A DNA stretch of 9,754 nucleotides from Anaerolineae bacterium (GCA_030620125.1 JAUXFI010000066.1:1-9754), one strand, 5' to 3'. Counted from the stretch's first letter, positions 1 through 6,627 are shown. The notes: a model not told the origin generated them from the sequence alone. Made by a program: numbers and translations.

Positions 1-44
1 CCGTTCACAAAGACGCTGGCATCCACAGTGTAAGTGCTGGTCAC
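1..44 (-). CDS. PIN-domain toxin (VapC-like), N-terminal fragment
   Basis: Only the first 14 codons are inside the window; the gene continues beyond position 1. Starting from the GTG at 44..42 it reads (V/M)TSTYTVDASVFVN. The YxVDASVxVN pattern is the usual opening of PIN-domain proteins, where the Asp is the first acidic metal-binding residue of the RNase site. A GGAGG ribosome site lies just upstream, within the last codons of the antitoxin gene. The start is only 9 bases after the antitoxin stop, so the two genes form one transcription unit. By family knowledge it would be an endoribonuclease toxin neutralised by the upstream protein. The call rests on a short stretch plus context, so the subtype is uncertain. 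Confidence 0.72.
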   Translation of the reverse strand, partial: MTSTYTVDASVFVN

Positions 45-53
45 AGCGACCTC

Positions 54-326
54 CTACCGGCGCATTTCCGACAGGAGTTCAGTGCTGGTCAGGGGTGAAC
101 GCCACCCCCGGCCGATCTCCTCGCCCAACCGCGTCAACTCTTCCCAGGCAGCCGTGGCTGGCTCACCGGCGGGGGACAGGTCCGTTGGCCTGACTTCCTC
201 CAGCGGCATCAATAGGCCCACCGGTCGCCCCCGATAGGTTATAGTGTATCGGGCACGCCGCTCCCGTACGTCTCGGATAATCTCCGAGGCGCGGACCTTT
301 AACTCTCGCACACCAACGTCAGGCAT
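54..326 (-). CDS. Phd/YefM-like antitoxin
   Basis: A 90-residue protein beginning MPDVGVRELKVRASEIIRDV. The pattern of a beta strand, then helix, then 'YTITYRGRPVGLLMPLE' is characteristic of the N-terminal DNA-binding domain of Phd/YefM antitoxins (residues about 3-50). The charged, helical C-terminus would wrap the toxin. I start at 326 rather than the upstream in-frame codon at 371 because a perfect AGGAGG lies four bases before this ATG, and the 371 codon falls inside the promoter. It is followed after 9 bp by a PIN-domain toxin. Expected role: bind and inhibit the toxin and repress its own operon; a promoter and an inverted repeat suited to this lie just upstream. Length is normal for the family. 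Confidence 0.85.
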   Translation of the reverse strand: MPDVGVRELKVRASEIIRDVRERRARYTITYRGRPVGLLMPLEEVRPTDLSPAGEPATAAWEELTRLGEEIGRGWRSPLTSTELLSEMRR

Positions 327-345
327 AACACCTCCTACTGTTCGC

Positions 346-373
346 CAATGTAGTCTCTTGTGCGACCACATTG
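346..373. promoter_or_regulatory. Likely operator of the toxin-antitoxin operon
   Basis: Inverted repeat CAATGTAGTC (346-355) / GACCACATTG (364-373), 9 of 10 pairs, with an 8-bp spacer. It overlaps the -10 hexamer of the antitoxin promoter and covers the expected start of transcription. This is where an autorepressing Phd-type antitoxin would bind. Function is inferred from position and symmetry. Confidence 0.55.
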
Positions 374-397
374 TACTCTGATCGGGGAGATTGTCAA
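370..397 (-). promoter_or_regulatory. Sigma-70-type promoter of the toxin-antitoxin operon
   Basis: On the minus strand, a consensus TTGACA (397..392) and TACAAT (375..370) are separated by 16 bp. Predicted transcription start is near 363, giving a leader of about 37 bases before the antitoxin ATG at 326. It lies in the gap after the glycosyltransferase stop, so the toxin-antitoxin pair can be transcribed on its own. Confidence 0.7.
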
Positions 398-417
398 CGA
401 GGGGATTCGGCGATGGT

Positions 418-1560
418 CTACAAAGTCACCATGTCCTGGTACGCCGCCAGCGTCTCGCGGGCGGTGCGCTCCCAGGAGAAGCGGGCGGACTGGGCCAGCG
501 CGCGGCGGCTCAGTTCGGCGCGGAAGTTCTCGTCGGTCGCCAGTTGGATCAGCGCACCGGCCATCCCCTCGGCGTCGTCCGGTGGTAGCAGCACCCCGGC
601 GTTGCCCACGACCTCGGGGATGGAGGAGGCGTCGCTGCCCACGACTGGCGTGCCACATGCCAGCGCCTCCAGCGGGGGCAGGCCAAAGCCCTCGTAGCGA
701 CTGGGAAAGATGAACGCCACCGCGCCCCGGTAGAGGGCAGGCTTGTCGGCCTCGTCCACGAAGCCGATGAAGCGCACGAATCTCTCGTCTATTCCCTGCT
801 CCCGGGCCAGCCGGCGCGGGTCGGGCGCGAAGGGTGTATCCCGCTCCGGCAATCGTCCGGCGATGACCAGCGGGCACTGCTCGCCGATGGCCGGGCCTGC
901 CCAGCGATAGGTTTGTAGCACGGTGGCGATGTTCTTACGCACGTCGAAGCCGCCCAGGTAGAGCACGTAGCGTTCCGGAACCCCCCTCCGGCTCCCCCCT
1001 GGGAGGGGGGAGGGTTCGGGGGTGTAGCGCTCACCGGCGGCCAGGTAAACGACGCGCACGCGCTCGGATGGCAGCCCCAGGTGGGCGACGATGTCCCGCC
1101 GGGAGGCCTCCGAGTCGGTGAGCACCAGCGCGCTGTTCTGCGCGGTCGTGCTGACCAGCGCAGTGTAGAGTCGCACGAGTGGCCCGCCCCGGTACTCGCG
1201 CAGCAGCAGCGGGATCAGGTCGTGGATGGTGACGACGGTGGGGACGGAGGGACGCAGTGGCGGCGCCCAGTACGGCACGTGAGCCACGTCGGCGTCGAGG
1301 CGGGCGCAGGCGCGGGGGAAGGTGATTTGCTCGAACAAGACTTTGCCCAGGGCAGCCGTTGGTCGGTAGCGGTTAGCCGTTGGCCGGAACTGGATATTTG
1401 GGATTTGGGATTTGGGATTTGGGATTTTGCCCTGAGGCGCGATCAGCACGATCTCCAGGTCTGGCGCGAGTGTTGCCAGATGCTCCACCAGCCGACGGGT
1501 ATACTGCCCGCTGCCGGTGGTGGGGCTATTCCAGAACCAGGCGTTGATGGCGACGCGCAT
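418..1560 (-). CDS. Family 4 glycosyltransferase (GT-B fold)
   Basis: A 380-residue protein with both halves of a GT-B enzyme. The N-terminal half starts [20 protein letters not shown], with a Gly-rich acceptor-side loop, and contains VVTIHDLIPLL. The C-terminal half has YVLYLGGFDVRKN, a beta-strand/loop at the donor site, and EGFGLPPLEA at about 288-297, which is the EX7E motif that contacts the donor nucleotide-sugar in retaining GT4 enzymes. 'GTPVVGSDASSIPEVVG' is also typical of this family. It would transfer a sugar from a nucleotide donor to a glycan or lipid acceptor at the inner face of the membrane; acceptor and sugar are not readable. Its ATG overlaps the galE stop by one base, so translation is probably coupled. 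Two low-complexity stretches, IPNPKSQIPN and SPLPGGSRRGV, are encoded by DNA repeats and look like later insertions into surface loops. Confidence 0.9.
   Translation of the reverse strand: MRVAINAWFWNSPTTGSGQYTRRLVEHLATLAPDLEIVLIAPQGKIPNPKSQIPNIQFRPTANRYRPTAALGKVLFEQITFPRACARLDADVAHVPYWAPPLRPSVPTVVTIHDLIPLLLREYRGGPLVRLYTALVSTTAQNSALVLTDSEASRRDIVAHLGLPSERVRVVYLAAGERYTPEPSPLPGGSRRGVPERYVLYLGGFDVRKNIATVLQTYRWAGPAIGEQCPLVIAGRLPERDTPFAPDPRRLAREQGIDERFVRFIGFVDEADKPALYRGAVAFIFPSRYEGFGLPPLEALACGTPVVGSDASSIPEVVGNAGVLLPPDDAEGMAGALIQLATDENFRAELSRRALAQSARFSWERTARETLAAYQDMVTL
978..1017. repeat. G/C-rich palindrome inside the glycosyltransferase gene
   Basis: An 8-bp perfect hairpin, CTCCCCCC (992-999) with GGGGGGAG (1005-1012), is nested inside GAACC (978-982) / GGTTC (1013-1017). 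It stays in frame and encodes the segment PSPLPGGSRRGV, between the first and second halves of the enzyme. A comparable double hairpin occurs inside the lipoprotein gene at 4449-4489. Confidence 0.65.
1397..1424. repeat. Four tandem TTTGGGA heptamers inside the glycosyltransferase gene
   Basis: Four perfect 7-bp units, preceded by a partial unit. On the coding (minus) strand they read TCCCAAA and encode the Pro/Asn/Lys/Ser/Gln-rich stretch IPNPKSQIPN at about residues 45-55. Every third unit returns to the same frame, giving a 7-residue protein period. Confidence 0.85.
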
Positions 1561-2543
1561 TAATCCTCATATCCGTGCGGATGCGTGCGGTGCCACTCCC
1601 AGGCATGCTCGACGATGGTGCGCAGGTCGGGGTAGCGTGGCTCCCAGCCCAGCTCCCGCCGGATATTTGCGCTGCTGGCGACCAGCACGGCCGGGTCTCC
1701 AGGGCGACGGGGACCGATCTCGGCGGGGATGGGGTGACCGGTCACCTCTCGGCAGGTCTCGACGACTTCTTTGACGGTAAAGCCCTGTCCATTGCCCAGG
1801 TTGTAGGTGCGGCTGCCCTCGTCGAGCGCGCGCAGGGCCAGGATGTGGGCCTGGGCCAGGTCGGTCACGTGGATGTAATCGCGCACGCAGGTGCCATCGC
1901 GGGTGGGGTAGTCACCGCCAAAGATGGTGATCTTTTCGCGCTGGCCCAGCGCCACTTGCAGGGTGAGCGGGATGAGGTGCGTCTCGGGATCGTGGTCTTC
2001 GCCCCGCTCGCCGGAGATTGAGGCCCCAGCCGCGTTAAAGTAGCGCAGCGCCGCGTAGCGGAAGCCGTAGACGCGATCCAGCCAGTAGAGCATGCGCTCC
2101 AGGATGTTCTTGGACTCGCCATACGGGCTGCCGGGGACGATGCGCTCCTGCTCGTCAATCGGCATACGCTCCGGGTCATCGAAGAGGTTAGCGGTGGAGG
2201 AGAGGATGAAACGGCGCACGCCGTGGGCAACTGCCTCCTGCAGCAGATTCAGGCCGTTGGTGACGTTGTCGCCTATGTACATGAACGGCTGCTCCATGGA
2301 CTCGCCCACCAGCGTGTAGGAGGCAAAGTGCATCACCGCCTCAATGTCGTGGGTGTCGAACGCGGCCTTGACGGCGGCCCGGTCGGATAGGTCTCCCTTG
2401 ACGAAAGCGGCCTCGGGGTGGACGGCAGCCTGGTGGCCGTAGTACAGGTTGTCGAAGACGACGACTGTGTCGCCTTGTTTGATCAGTTCTTCGGTGACGA
2501 TGCTGCCGATGTAGCCAGCGCCGCCGGTGATGAGGATGTTCAT
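1560..2543 (-). CDS. galE: UDP-glucose 4-epimerase
   Basis: A 327-residue protein, normal length for GalE. It interconverts UDP-glucose and UDP-galactose (or their N-acetyl forms) in the cytoplasm with bound NAD. Visible features: GGAGYIG at 7-13 (Rossmann dinucleotide loop), FDNLYYG at 30-36, GD at 50-51, HFAS at 72-75, LSSTANLF at 114-121 with Thr117 in the catalytic Ser/Thr place, and Y141xxxK145 (SPYGESK). Then RYFNAAGA, and a C-terminal substrate region with [13 protein letters not shown] and [15 protein letters not shown] lies seven bases before the ATG. The stop overlaps the start of the downstream glycosyltransferase (TAATG), so GalE probably feeds donor sugar to a glycan-building unit. 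NDP-sugar epimerases of neighbouring subfamilies cannot be fully excluded, but the motif set fits GalE best. Confidence 0.93.
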   Translation of the reverse strand: MNILITGGAGYIGSIVTEELIKQGDTVVVFDNLYYGHQAAVHPEAAFVKGDLSDRAAVKAAFDTHDIEAVMHFASYTLVGESMEQPFMYIGDNVTNGLNLLQEAVAHGVRRFILSSTANLFDDPERMPIDEQERIVPGSPYGESKNILERMLYWLDRVYGFRYAALRYFNAAGASISGERGEDHDPETHLIPLTLQVALGQREKITIFGGDYPTRDGTCVRDYIHVTDLAQAHILALRALDEGSRTYNLGNGQGFTVKEVVETCREVTGHPIPAEIGPRRPGDPAVLVASSANIRRELGWEPRYPDLRTIVEHAWEWHRTHPHGYED

Positions 2544-2571
2544 GCGTGTGCCTCCTTTAGGGTTGGTAGGT

Positions 2572-2660
2572 TGGTAGATTGATAAATTGGTAGATTGGTA
2601 GATTGGTCTCTGGCCTCCCAGTCTACCAGTTTACCAGTTTACCAGTTTACCAATGTACCA
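2572..2660. repeat. Long hairpin built of iterated 8-bp units
   Basis: Left arm (2572-2607) is made of units like GATTGGTA; right arm (2625-2660) of units like GTTTACCA. Read as plus-strand RNA, the two 36-nt arms pair at 34 of 36 positions (29 Watson-Crick, 5 G-U), with mismatches at 2582/2650 and 2577/2655 and a 17-nt loop. Left-arm units continue out to about 2562. The right arm encodes the last residues and stop codon of the PF00882-like gene; the left arm lies in the leader of galE. Confidence 0.85.
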
Positions 2661-3386
2661 GGCGATCAACGCCACGCTGCGCGCGTAGCCTGTGTCGTGA
2701 AAGGATCGCAGCGCGGCGCGTGGGATGTGACAGAAGACACGTTCCTCCATCTGCCTCGGTGATCTCAGTACTGTCTCTACTTCCGTCACCGGTATGCCCA
2801 TTCTTTGGGCGAAAACCTCTGCCGTCTTCACGCTGCGGCCCGGGCCGAGTTGCTCGACCAGCCAATCGCGCCACACTTGCAGGTGGTCGTCGCCGACGAA
2901 GGGCAGCCAGTCCTGGGGCTCGGCCTCTCGCAGCGCAGTGACTATATTGCCGTTGAGTTGTTGCTGATCGCGGGCGTCCATCCAGGTGCGCAGGACGTTG
3001 TGCAGGAACATTCGCTCGCGCCGAGTGCCCCAGCCTTGCCAGAAGTGGCGCAGGAAGATGTCATCGAGCCACAGTTCGTCCAGCAGCAGGTGGGCGATGT
3101 AGCCAGCGACGAAGGCGGCCTGCGCTGGTGGGAGTGATTCCGCGCGGGCCAGGGCTGGGTGGGTGGTGAACAGTGTCTGGTAGGCCGGGTGATCGGCGGT
3201 GCGCGGGATGGTGTAAAAGTGTGTCTCGTCGCGCGTTTGCCCGCTGACGGTCTGCACGTCGGGCGCGATGTGGCCCAGCAGGAAGGGGCCGCGTTGCTGA
3301 ATCAGCAAGCGGTGGATGGCGGGCGGGAGGGTATTCCCCTGCAAGATCTCCTCGGCCAGGGCCAGGTGCATGACTGGAGTAGGCAT
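2631..3386 (-). CDS. Zinc-dependent phospholipase C-like protein (PF00882-like)
   Basis: A 251-residue protein beginning MPTPVMHLALAEEIL. The Thr-Pro-x-x-His opening (His7), LLGHIAPDVQ (His39, Asp43), the RDETHFY segment (His56) and the FVAGYIAHLLLDELW segment with H99xxxD103 match the helical, metal-binding core of the Zn_dep_PLPC-like family. By family knowledge such proteins bind metal through these His/Asp residues; the true substrate of bacterial members is mostly unknown, and no signal peptide is present. I start at 3386, not at the upstream TTG at 3425, because the earlier codons overlap a strong promoter and the conserved domain begins at this Met. No ribosome site is visible, which fits an almost leaderless message. 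The C-terminus (YIGKLVNW) is encoded by an 8-mer repeat arm. It may be cotranscribed with galE, 87 bp downstream. Confidence 0.75.
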   Translation of the reverse strand: MPTPVMHLALAEEILQGNTLPPAIHRLLIQQRGPFLLGHIAPDVQTVSGQTRDETHFYTIPRTADHPAYQTLFTTHPALARAESLPPAQAAFVAGYIAHLLLDELWLDDIFLRHFWQGWGTRRERMFLHNVLRTWMDARDQQQLNGNIVTALREAEPQDWLPFVGDDHLQVWRDWLVEQLGPGRSVKTAEVFAQRMGIPVTEVETVLRSPRQMEERVFCHIPRAALRSFHDTGYARSVALIAWYIGKLVNW

Positions 3387-3396
3387 CGTACGGTCT

Positions 3397-3425
3397 ATTG
3401 TACAACGGAAGGGCGATGTTGCCAA
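3397..3425 (-). promoter_or_regulatory. Sigma-70-type promoter of the PF00882-like gene
   Basis: Minus-strand TTGGCA (3425..3420) and TACAAT (3402..3397), spaced by 17 bp. Transcription should start near 3390, only about 3-4 bases before the ATG at 3386, leaving no room for a ribosome site. Confidence 0.6.
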
Positions 3426-3480
3426 TGTCGGTGTTACCTGAACAAAAACCGTTGGGGGTGCGAGGAGAGGGTTTTTGGGG

Positions 3481-3486
3481 TATAAT
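3481..3486 (+). promoter_or_regulatory. Candidate -10 box for the plus-strand lipoprotein gene
   Basis: A perfect TATAAT lies about 195 bp upstream of the lipoprotein start. No good -35 hexamer is found at 16-19 bp spacing, so this alone is weak evidence. If real, transcription would begin near 3493 and the message would carry the whole nested inverted-repeat element (3520-3651) in its leader. Confidence 0.35.
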
Positions 3487-3519
3487 ACAGCGTGAAACGT
3501 GGCGTAGAACTCGTCAATT

Positions 3520-3651
3520 GTTATTACTCAGGCGGGGGAACCCTTGCGAAGGTTCAGTGAGAACCTTTGGGCCAACAGTGTCTTTGCCTACCGAAAGTTG
3601 CACCGGCGACAAGGCCATTCGCAACCTTCGTAAGGGTAGCTGATTAGTAAC
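3520..3651 (+). repeat. Nested inverted-repeat element, copy A
   Basis: Outer arms 3520-3531 / 3640-3651 pair at 11 of 12 positions, counting one U-G. Inner arms 3540-3554 / 3623-3637 pair at 15 of 15, with one G-U. A G-rich bulge (GCGGGGG) separates the left arms, and 68 nt lie between the inner arms, including a small hairpin GTTGC/GCGAC. Copy B at 6651-6791 has the same inner arms, the same 68-nt centre length, the same G-rich left bulge and a different but still paired outer arm. It is either a mobile or REP-like palindromic element or a structured RNA; no known RNA class was recognised. It sits between the divergent promoter region and the lipoprotein start. Confidence 0.8.
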
Positions 3652-3679
3652 CGTTAATTTATGTTTCAGGAGGTGCGAG

Positions 3680-4756
3680 GTGAAACGAGTCGCTGGCGTG
3701 CTGTGGGTAGTACTGGTAGTCGCATTGCTCGTCGCGTGCCAACCGGCGACGACACAGCCTCCGACAGCGACGACCACGCCTTTACCGCCTGCTTCTCCCA
3801 CTCCCTCATACTCCCATACTCTCACACCTACACTCTCCCACACTCCCACGCTCGCTCCCTCCTCCACTCCTACGCCGACCCCCACACCTGCCTGGCCGCC
3901 TCCACTGACTCCACCCTACACGCTTACGGACGACCGCGCTACTGGGCGCATCCGTGGGAGCCTGTTTTTTCCCAGCGAGTACGTCCCGCCGTTGGCAGTG
4001 TACGCCGTGGCGATGGACGGCAGCCGCTTCTACCGGGTGGATACGCAGGTGGTGCCGCCGGGCGAGCCGAGTTACGAGATCTCGATGGTGGAACCGGGTA
4101 CGTACTACGTCTATGGCTACCGCGCCTGGGACGAAGCCCTGCTTGGAGGGTCATACTCCTACCTGGCAGCCTGCGAGGCGTGCCACTTCCCGCCGCCATC
4201 CGAGGGTTGTTGGGAAGATCCGCAACACGACCTGGCCCCGGTCGAGGTGCGGGTTGGGCAGGCGGTCGAGGAGATCAACGTCTACGACTGGTACGCCCCG
4301 TCTCTGCCTCCGCCGCCGAGCGACACCAGCGGCTGGCCGACCTACGTCAACGAGCAATTGGTCTACAGCATCCGCTACCCGCCTCACTGGGAGGTGCGCA
4401 GCGAGCAGCAGGGAGAGACCACTTTTGGCTCCACCTACCCCCCCAGCCCCCCTCCCTACCAGGGAAGGGGAATCCCGAAGGAGGGATTCGCCAGCGTGCG
4501 CGTGACCACCGGCGACCCGGAGGAACTGGCCGACCAGCTCATCGCTTCCTTACCGCCAGGAGAAGTTGTCTCCCGCGAGTGGCTGTCCTTTGCTGGGCGC
4601 AATAGCCTGTACCTGGTGCTCAGTCTGCCGGACGGGCGCTTCGCCTGGTGGTTCGTGCCGCGCTACGAACTGGTGTACGTCGTGCATGCCGTCACCGACT
4701 CCGGCCTGGGCTCCTTCGACCAGATGGTGGAGACGTTTGCGTTCAATGAACAATGA
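3680..4756 (+). CDS. Secreted lipoprotein of unknown function with Pro/Thr-rich linker
   Basis: A 358-residue protein from a GTG start, with AGGAGG six bases upstream (3668-3673). Residues 1-20 are a type II signal peptide (MKR, then a hydrophobic run ending LLVAC), so Cys20 should be lipidated and the protein held at the outside of the cell. Residues about 21-78 are a Pro/Thr/Ser-rich linker encoded by simple CCCACTC-like repeats. A beta-rich domain follows (about 84-210; GRIRGSLFF... and PGTYYVYGYRAW, resembling carboxypeptidase-regulatory-like or Ig-like sandwiches), containing four Cys in the AACEAC...GC stretch. The C-terminal domain (from about 220) opens with YSIRYPPHWEV, a pattern seen at the start of small PsbP-like folds in bacterial lipoproteins. 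A double hairpin in the DNA adds YPPSPPPYQGRGIPKEGF within this domain. Domain names are resemblance only; function is not known. It is transcribed away from its neighbours on both sides. Confidence 0.82.
   Translation: MKRVAGVLWVVLVVALLVACQPATTQPPTATTTPLPPASPTPSYSHTLTPTLSHTPTLAPSSTPTPTPTPAWPPPLTPPYTLTDDRATGRIRGSLFFPSEYVPPLAVYAVAMDGSRFYRVDTQVVPPGEPSYEISMVEPGTYYVYGYRAWDEALLGGSYSYLAACEACHFPPPSEGCWEDPQHDLAPVEVRVGQAVEEINVYDWYAPSLPPPPSDTSGWPTYVNEQLVYSIRYPPHWEVRSEQQGETTFGSTYPPSPPPYQGRGIPKEGFASVRVTTGDPEELADQLIASLPPGEVVSREWLSFAGRNSLYLVLSLPDGRFAWWFVPRYELVYVVHAVTDSGLGSFDQMVETFAFNEQ
4449..4489. repeat. Tandem hairpins inside the lipoprotein gene
   Basis: First hairpin: 4449-4457 pairs with 4461-4470, nine pairs with one bulged A and a 3-base loop. 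Second: GAATCCC (4470-4476) with GGGATTC (4483-4489), perfect. The segment is in frame and encodes most of PPSPPPYQGRGIPKEGF, a Pro/Gly-rich loop. It resembles the palindrome in the glycosyltransferase gene. Confidence 0.65.
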
Positions 4757-4824
4757 CCAACGACTAACGGGGCCTGATCGAGGAGAGCGACGGTGCGCGC
4801 GACGTCAGGTTGGGCAGTGTGGGG

Positions 4825-4851
4825 AAAAATGCGAGAGCACGATCACGCATT
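4825..4851 (-). terminator. Candidate intrinsic terminator of the TGS/uridine kinase-like gene
   Basis: On the minus strand, AATGCG (4851..4846) and CGCATT (4833..4828) form a 6-bp stem with a 12-base loop, followed by a short T run that includes the end of the stem. It starts 10 bases after the stop codon at 4862. The stem is short and the T run is modest. It lies in the convergent gap between two genes. Confidence 0.45.
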
Positions 4852-4861
4852 CACGTTTCAC

Positions 4862-6571
4862 TTACGGCGTGTAATCGCGCAGGATGGAGCCGCCAATGAA
4901 CTCGCGCAGGATAGAGTTATCCGGGACCAGGTCAGGGCCACAAGGCTCGAACCACTTTAGGAAGGCCAGTAGCCGCTTGGCCTCCACGCGCCGGGGGCTG
5001 GAGGGCTCGACCTGGAGCAGCAGCGGCTCGGCCAGCGGCTTTAGCACCGCCAGTTCGTAGACCAGCGCCGAGTTGAACATCACGTCGGCGTGCTCCTGGT
5101 AGGGAAAGATGTGCCGCTTTTCCCCCCGCCGCACGCTCTCCCAGCGGTTCAGGGTTTCTTCAGCCGTGTATTCCCGGTAAACAGCGTCGCGCACAATACG
5201 ACGAACGAGCCTGGTGTCCGTCGTCGGCACCCGGTTGTGCCGGTCAATGTTGAGTTGCGTCAGCGCCGAAACGTAGATGCGGAAGGTGCGCTCTCGTGGC
5301 ACTGCCGCCGCCAGTTGGGGATTCAACCCGTGGATACCCTCGACGATGATGACGTGGTCAGGGCCTAGTTGACGGGTCTCGCCTTGCTCCCGCTGACCGG
5401 TCTTGAAGTTAAAGTGCGGGATCTGCGCTGCTTCTCCACGCATGAGGGCCAGGAGGTGCTGGTTGAATAGCGGCACGTCGAGTGCCCCTAACGTCTCAAA
5501 GTTGTAGTTACCCTGTTCGTCCAGGGGCGTCTTGTCCCGATCCACAAAGTAGTTATCCAGCGCCAGGGGAAAGGGGCGGATGCCGTGGGCCAGCAACTGG
5601 ACAGAGAGACGCTTGGAGAAGGTGGTCTTGCCGGAGGCAGAGGGGCCGGCGATGAGCACCAAACGCACATCGTTTCGACGGCGGGCGATCTGGTCGGCGA
5701 CCTGCGTGATGCGTTGTTCGTGCAGTGCCTCTGAGACGAGGACAATCTCGCGGATGCGACCGTTGGCGATGGCCTCGTTCAGCCCGCTTACCGACTCCAC
5801 GCCTAGCAGCCGCAGCCATTCGCCGTACTCGCGGAAGATGGCTGTCAGGCGGGGGTAGTCGTGCACCGGCAGCAGTTCCGTCGGGCGATGGCGACGTGGA
5901 TACTGGAGCACAAATCCGGGGGGCCACGGGTGGAGGGCGAAACAGTGTAGATAGCCGGTCGAGGGCACCATATAGCCGTGGAAGTAGTCACGCAAGCCGC
6001 GCAGGTTGTAGAGCGTGAGATAGTCCTTCTGGCGGCGCGTCAGCAACTGGACTTTTTCCTCCTCGCCACGCACGCGAAATATCTCAATGACTTCGTCGAG
6101 CGGCACGCGCTCTCGTGTGATGGGGGCATCTTGAGCGACGATTCCGCGCATGCGGGCTTCGATCTGCGCCAGTTCCTCCGCACTGAATGGTTCCCGTCCC
6201 CGTACCTGGCAGAAGAAGCCGCCGAAGGGGAGGGTGTGGTCCACGAAAATCTGCGCGTCCGGGAACAGTTCGCGCACGGCAGTCACCAGCAGGAAGACGA
6301 GCGAGCGCCGATAGATGCGCACGCCATCGGAGTCGGCGAGGAACACGGGGTCTACCCGGGCGTCGGACCACATCTGGTAGGTCAGCTCGCGCAGTTCGCC
6401 GTTGACCAGCGCTGTGATGATGGGCACTGGACTGTCACCCATCGCTGCCCGGATGTACTGTTCCAGCGGCGTTCCAACAGGGGCCTCGAAAGTGCGTCCA
6501 TCGGGGAGACGCACCTGGGCTGTCTGGCGGGGCTTGGCGCTCTGCACCGGTGAGGATTGCTCGTTTTTCAT
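4862..6571 (-). CDS. TGS-domain uridine kinase-like nucleoside kinase
   Basis: A 569-residue protein (numbered from the ATG at 6571; an adjacent GTG at 6574 could also be used). Residues about 18-80 are a TGS domain (VRLPDGRTFEAPVGTPLEQ), as in threonyl-tRNA synthetase. Residues about 88-165 resemble the synthetase's second additional domain (RSLVFLLVTAVRELFP, then VDHTLPFGGF). From about 300 there is a P-loop kinase: Walker A GPSASGKTTFS at 309-319, LDNYFVDRDKTP at 338-349, VIIVEGIHGLN and RIVRDAVYRE. This TGS plus kinase layout is an established bacterial family, annotated as uridine kinase or nucleoside kinase; it would phosphorylate a nucleoside with ATP/GTP in the cytoplasm, but the substrate is not proven for this type. 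Length is typical. No Shine-Dalgarno is visible. It is separated from the upstream gene by repeat element B, so it probably has its own promoter. Confidence 0.88.
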   Translation of the reverse strand: MKNEQSSPVQSAKPRQTAQVRLPDGRTFEAPVGTPLEQYIRAAMGDSPVPIITALVNGELRELTYQMWSDARVDPVFLADSDGVRIYRRSLVFLLVTAVRELFPDAQIFVDHTLPFGGFFCQVRGREPFSAEELAQIEARMRGIVAQDAPITRERVPLDEVIEIFRVRGEEEKVQLLTRRQKDYLTLYNLRGLRDYFHGYMVPSTGYLHCFALHPWPPGFVLQYPRRHRPTELLPVHDYPRLTAIFREYGEWLRLLGVESVSGLNEAIANGRIREIVLVSEALHEQRITQVADQIARRRNDVRLVLIAGPSASGKTTFSKRLSVQLLAHGIRPFPLALDNYFVDRDKTPLDEQGNYNFETLGALDVPLFNQHLLALMRGEAAQIPHFNFKTGQREQGETRQLGPDHVIIVEGIHGLNPQLAAAVPRERTFRIYVSALTQLNIDRHNRVPTTDTRLVRRIVRDAVYREYTAEETLNRWESVRRGEKRHIFPYQEHADVMFNSALVYELAVLKPLAEPLLLQVEPSSPRRVEAKRLLAFLKWFEPCGPDLVPDNSILREFIGGSILRDYTP

Positions 6572-6597
6572 CACTCGTCACTACCCAAATGGAATGC

Positions 6598-6627
6598 AGT
6601 TTACCACGATCCTTGGCTCACCCCCAA
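6598..6627 (-). promoter_or_regulatory. Weak candidate promoter of the TGS/uridine kinase-like gene
   Basis: Minus-strand TTGGGG (6627..6622) and TAAACT (6603..6598), 18-bp spacing. Predicted start is near 6591, about 20 bases before the ATG. Each hexamer matches consensus at only three or four positions, so this is tentative. Confidence 0.3.

Noticed and set aside
326..371. Longer N-terminus of the antitoxin from the codon at 371
   Set aside because: Those codons fall in the promoter and operator; AGGAGG is placed for the ATG at 326.
2562..2660. Possible CRISPR array
   Set aside because: Units are 8 bp, directly abutting, with no spacers; it is an iterated hairpin.
3520..3651. Known riboswitch or T-box
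   Set aside because: No conserved core of a class I know was seen; the second copy is in a different gene orientation.
3661..4605. 314-codon plus-strand frame
   Set aside because: Overlaps the lipoprotein gene, which has a ribosome site, signal peptide and lipobox; this frame has none and is a shadow.
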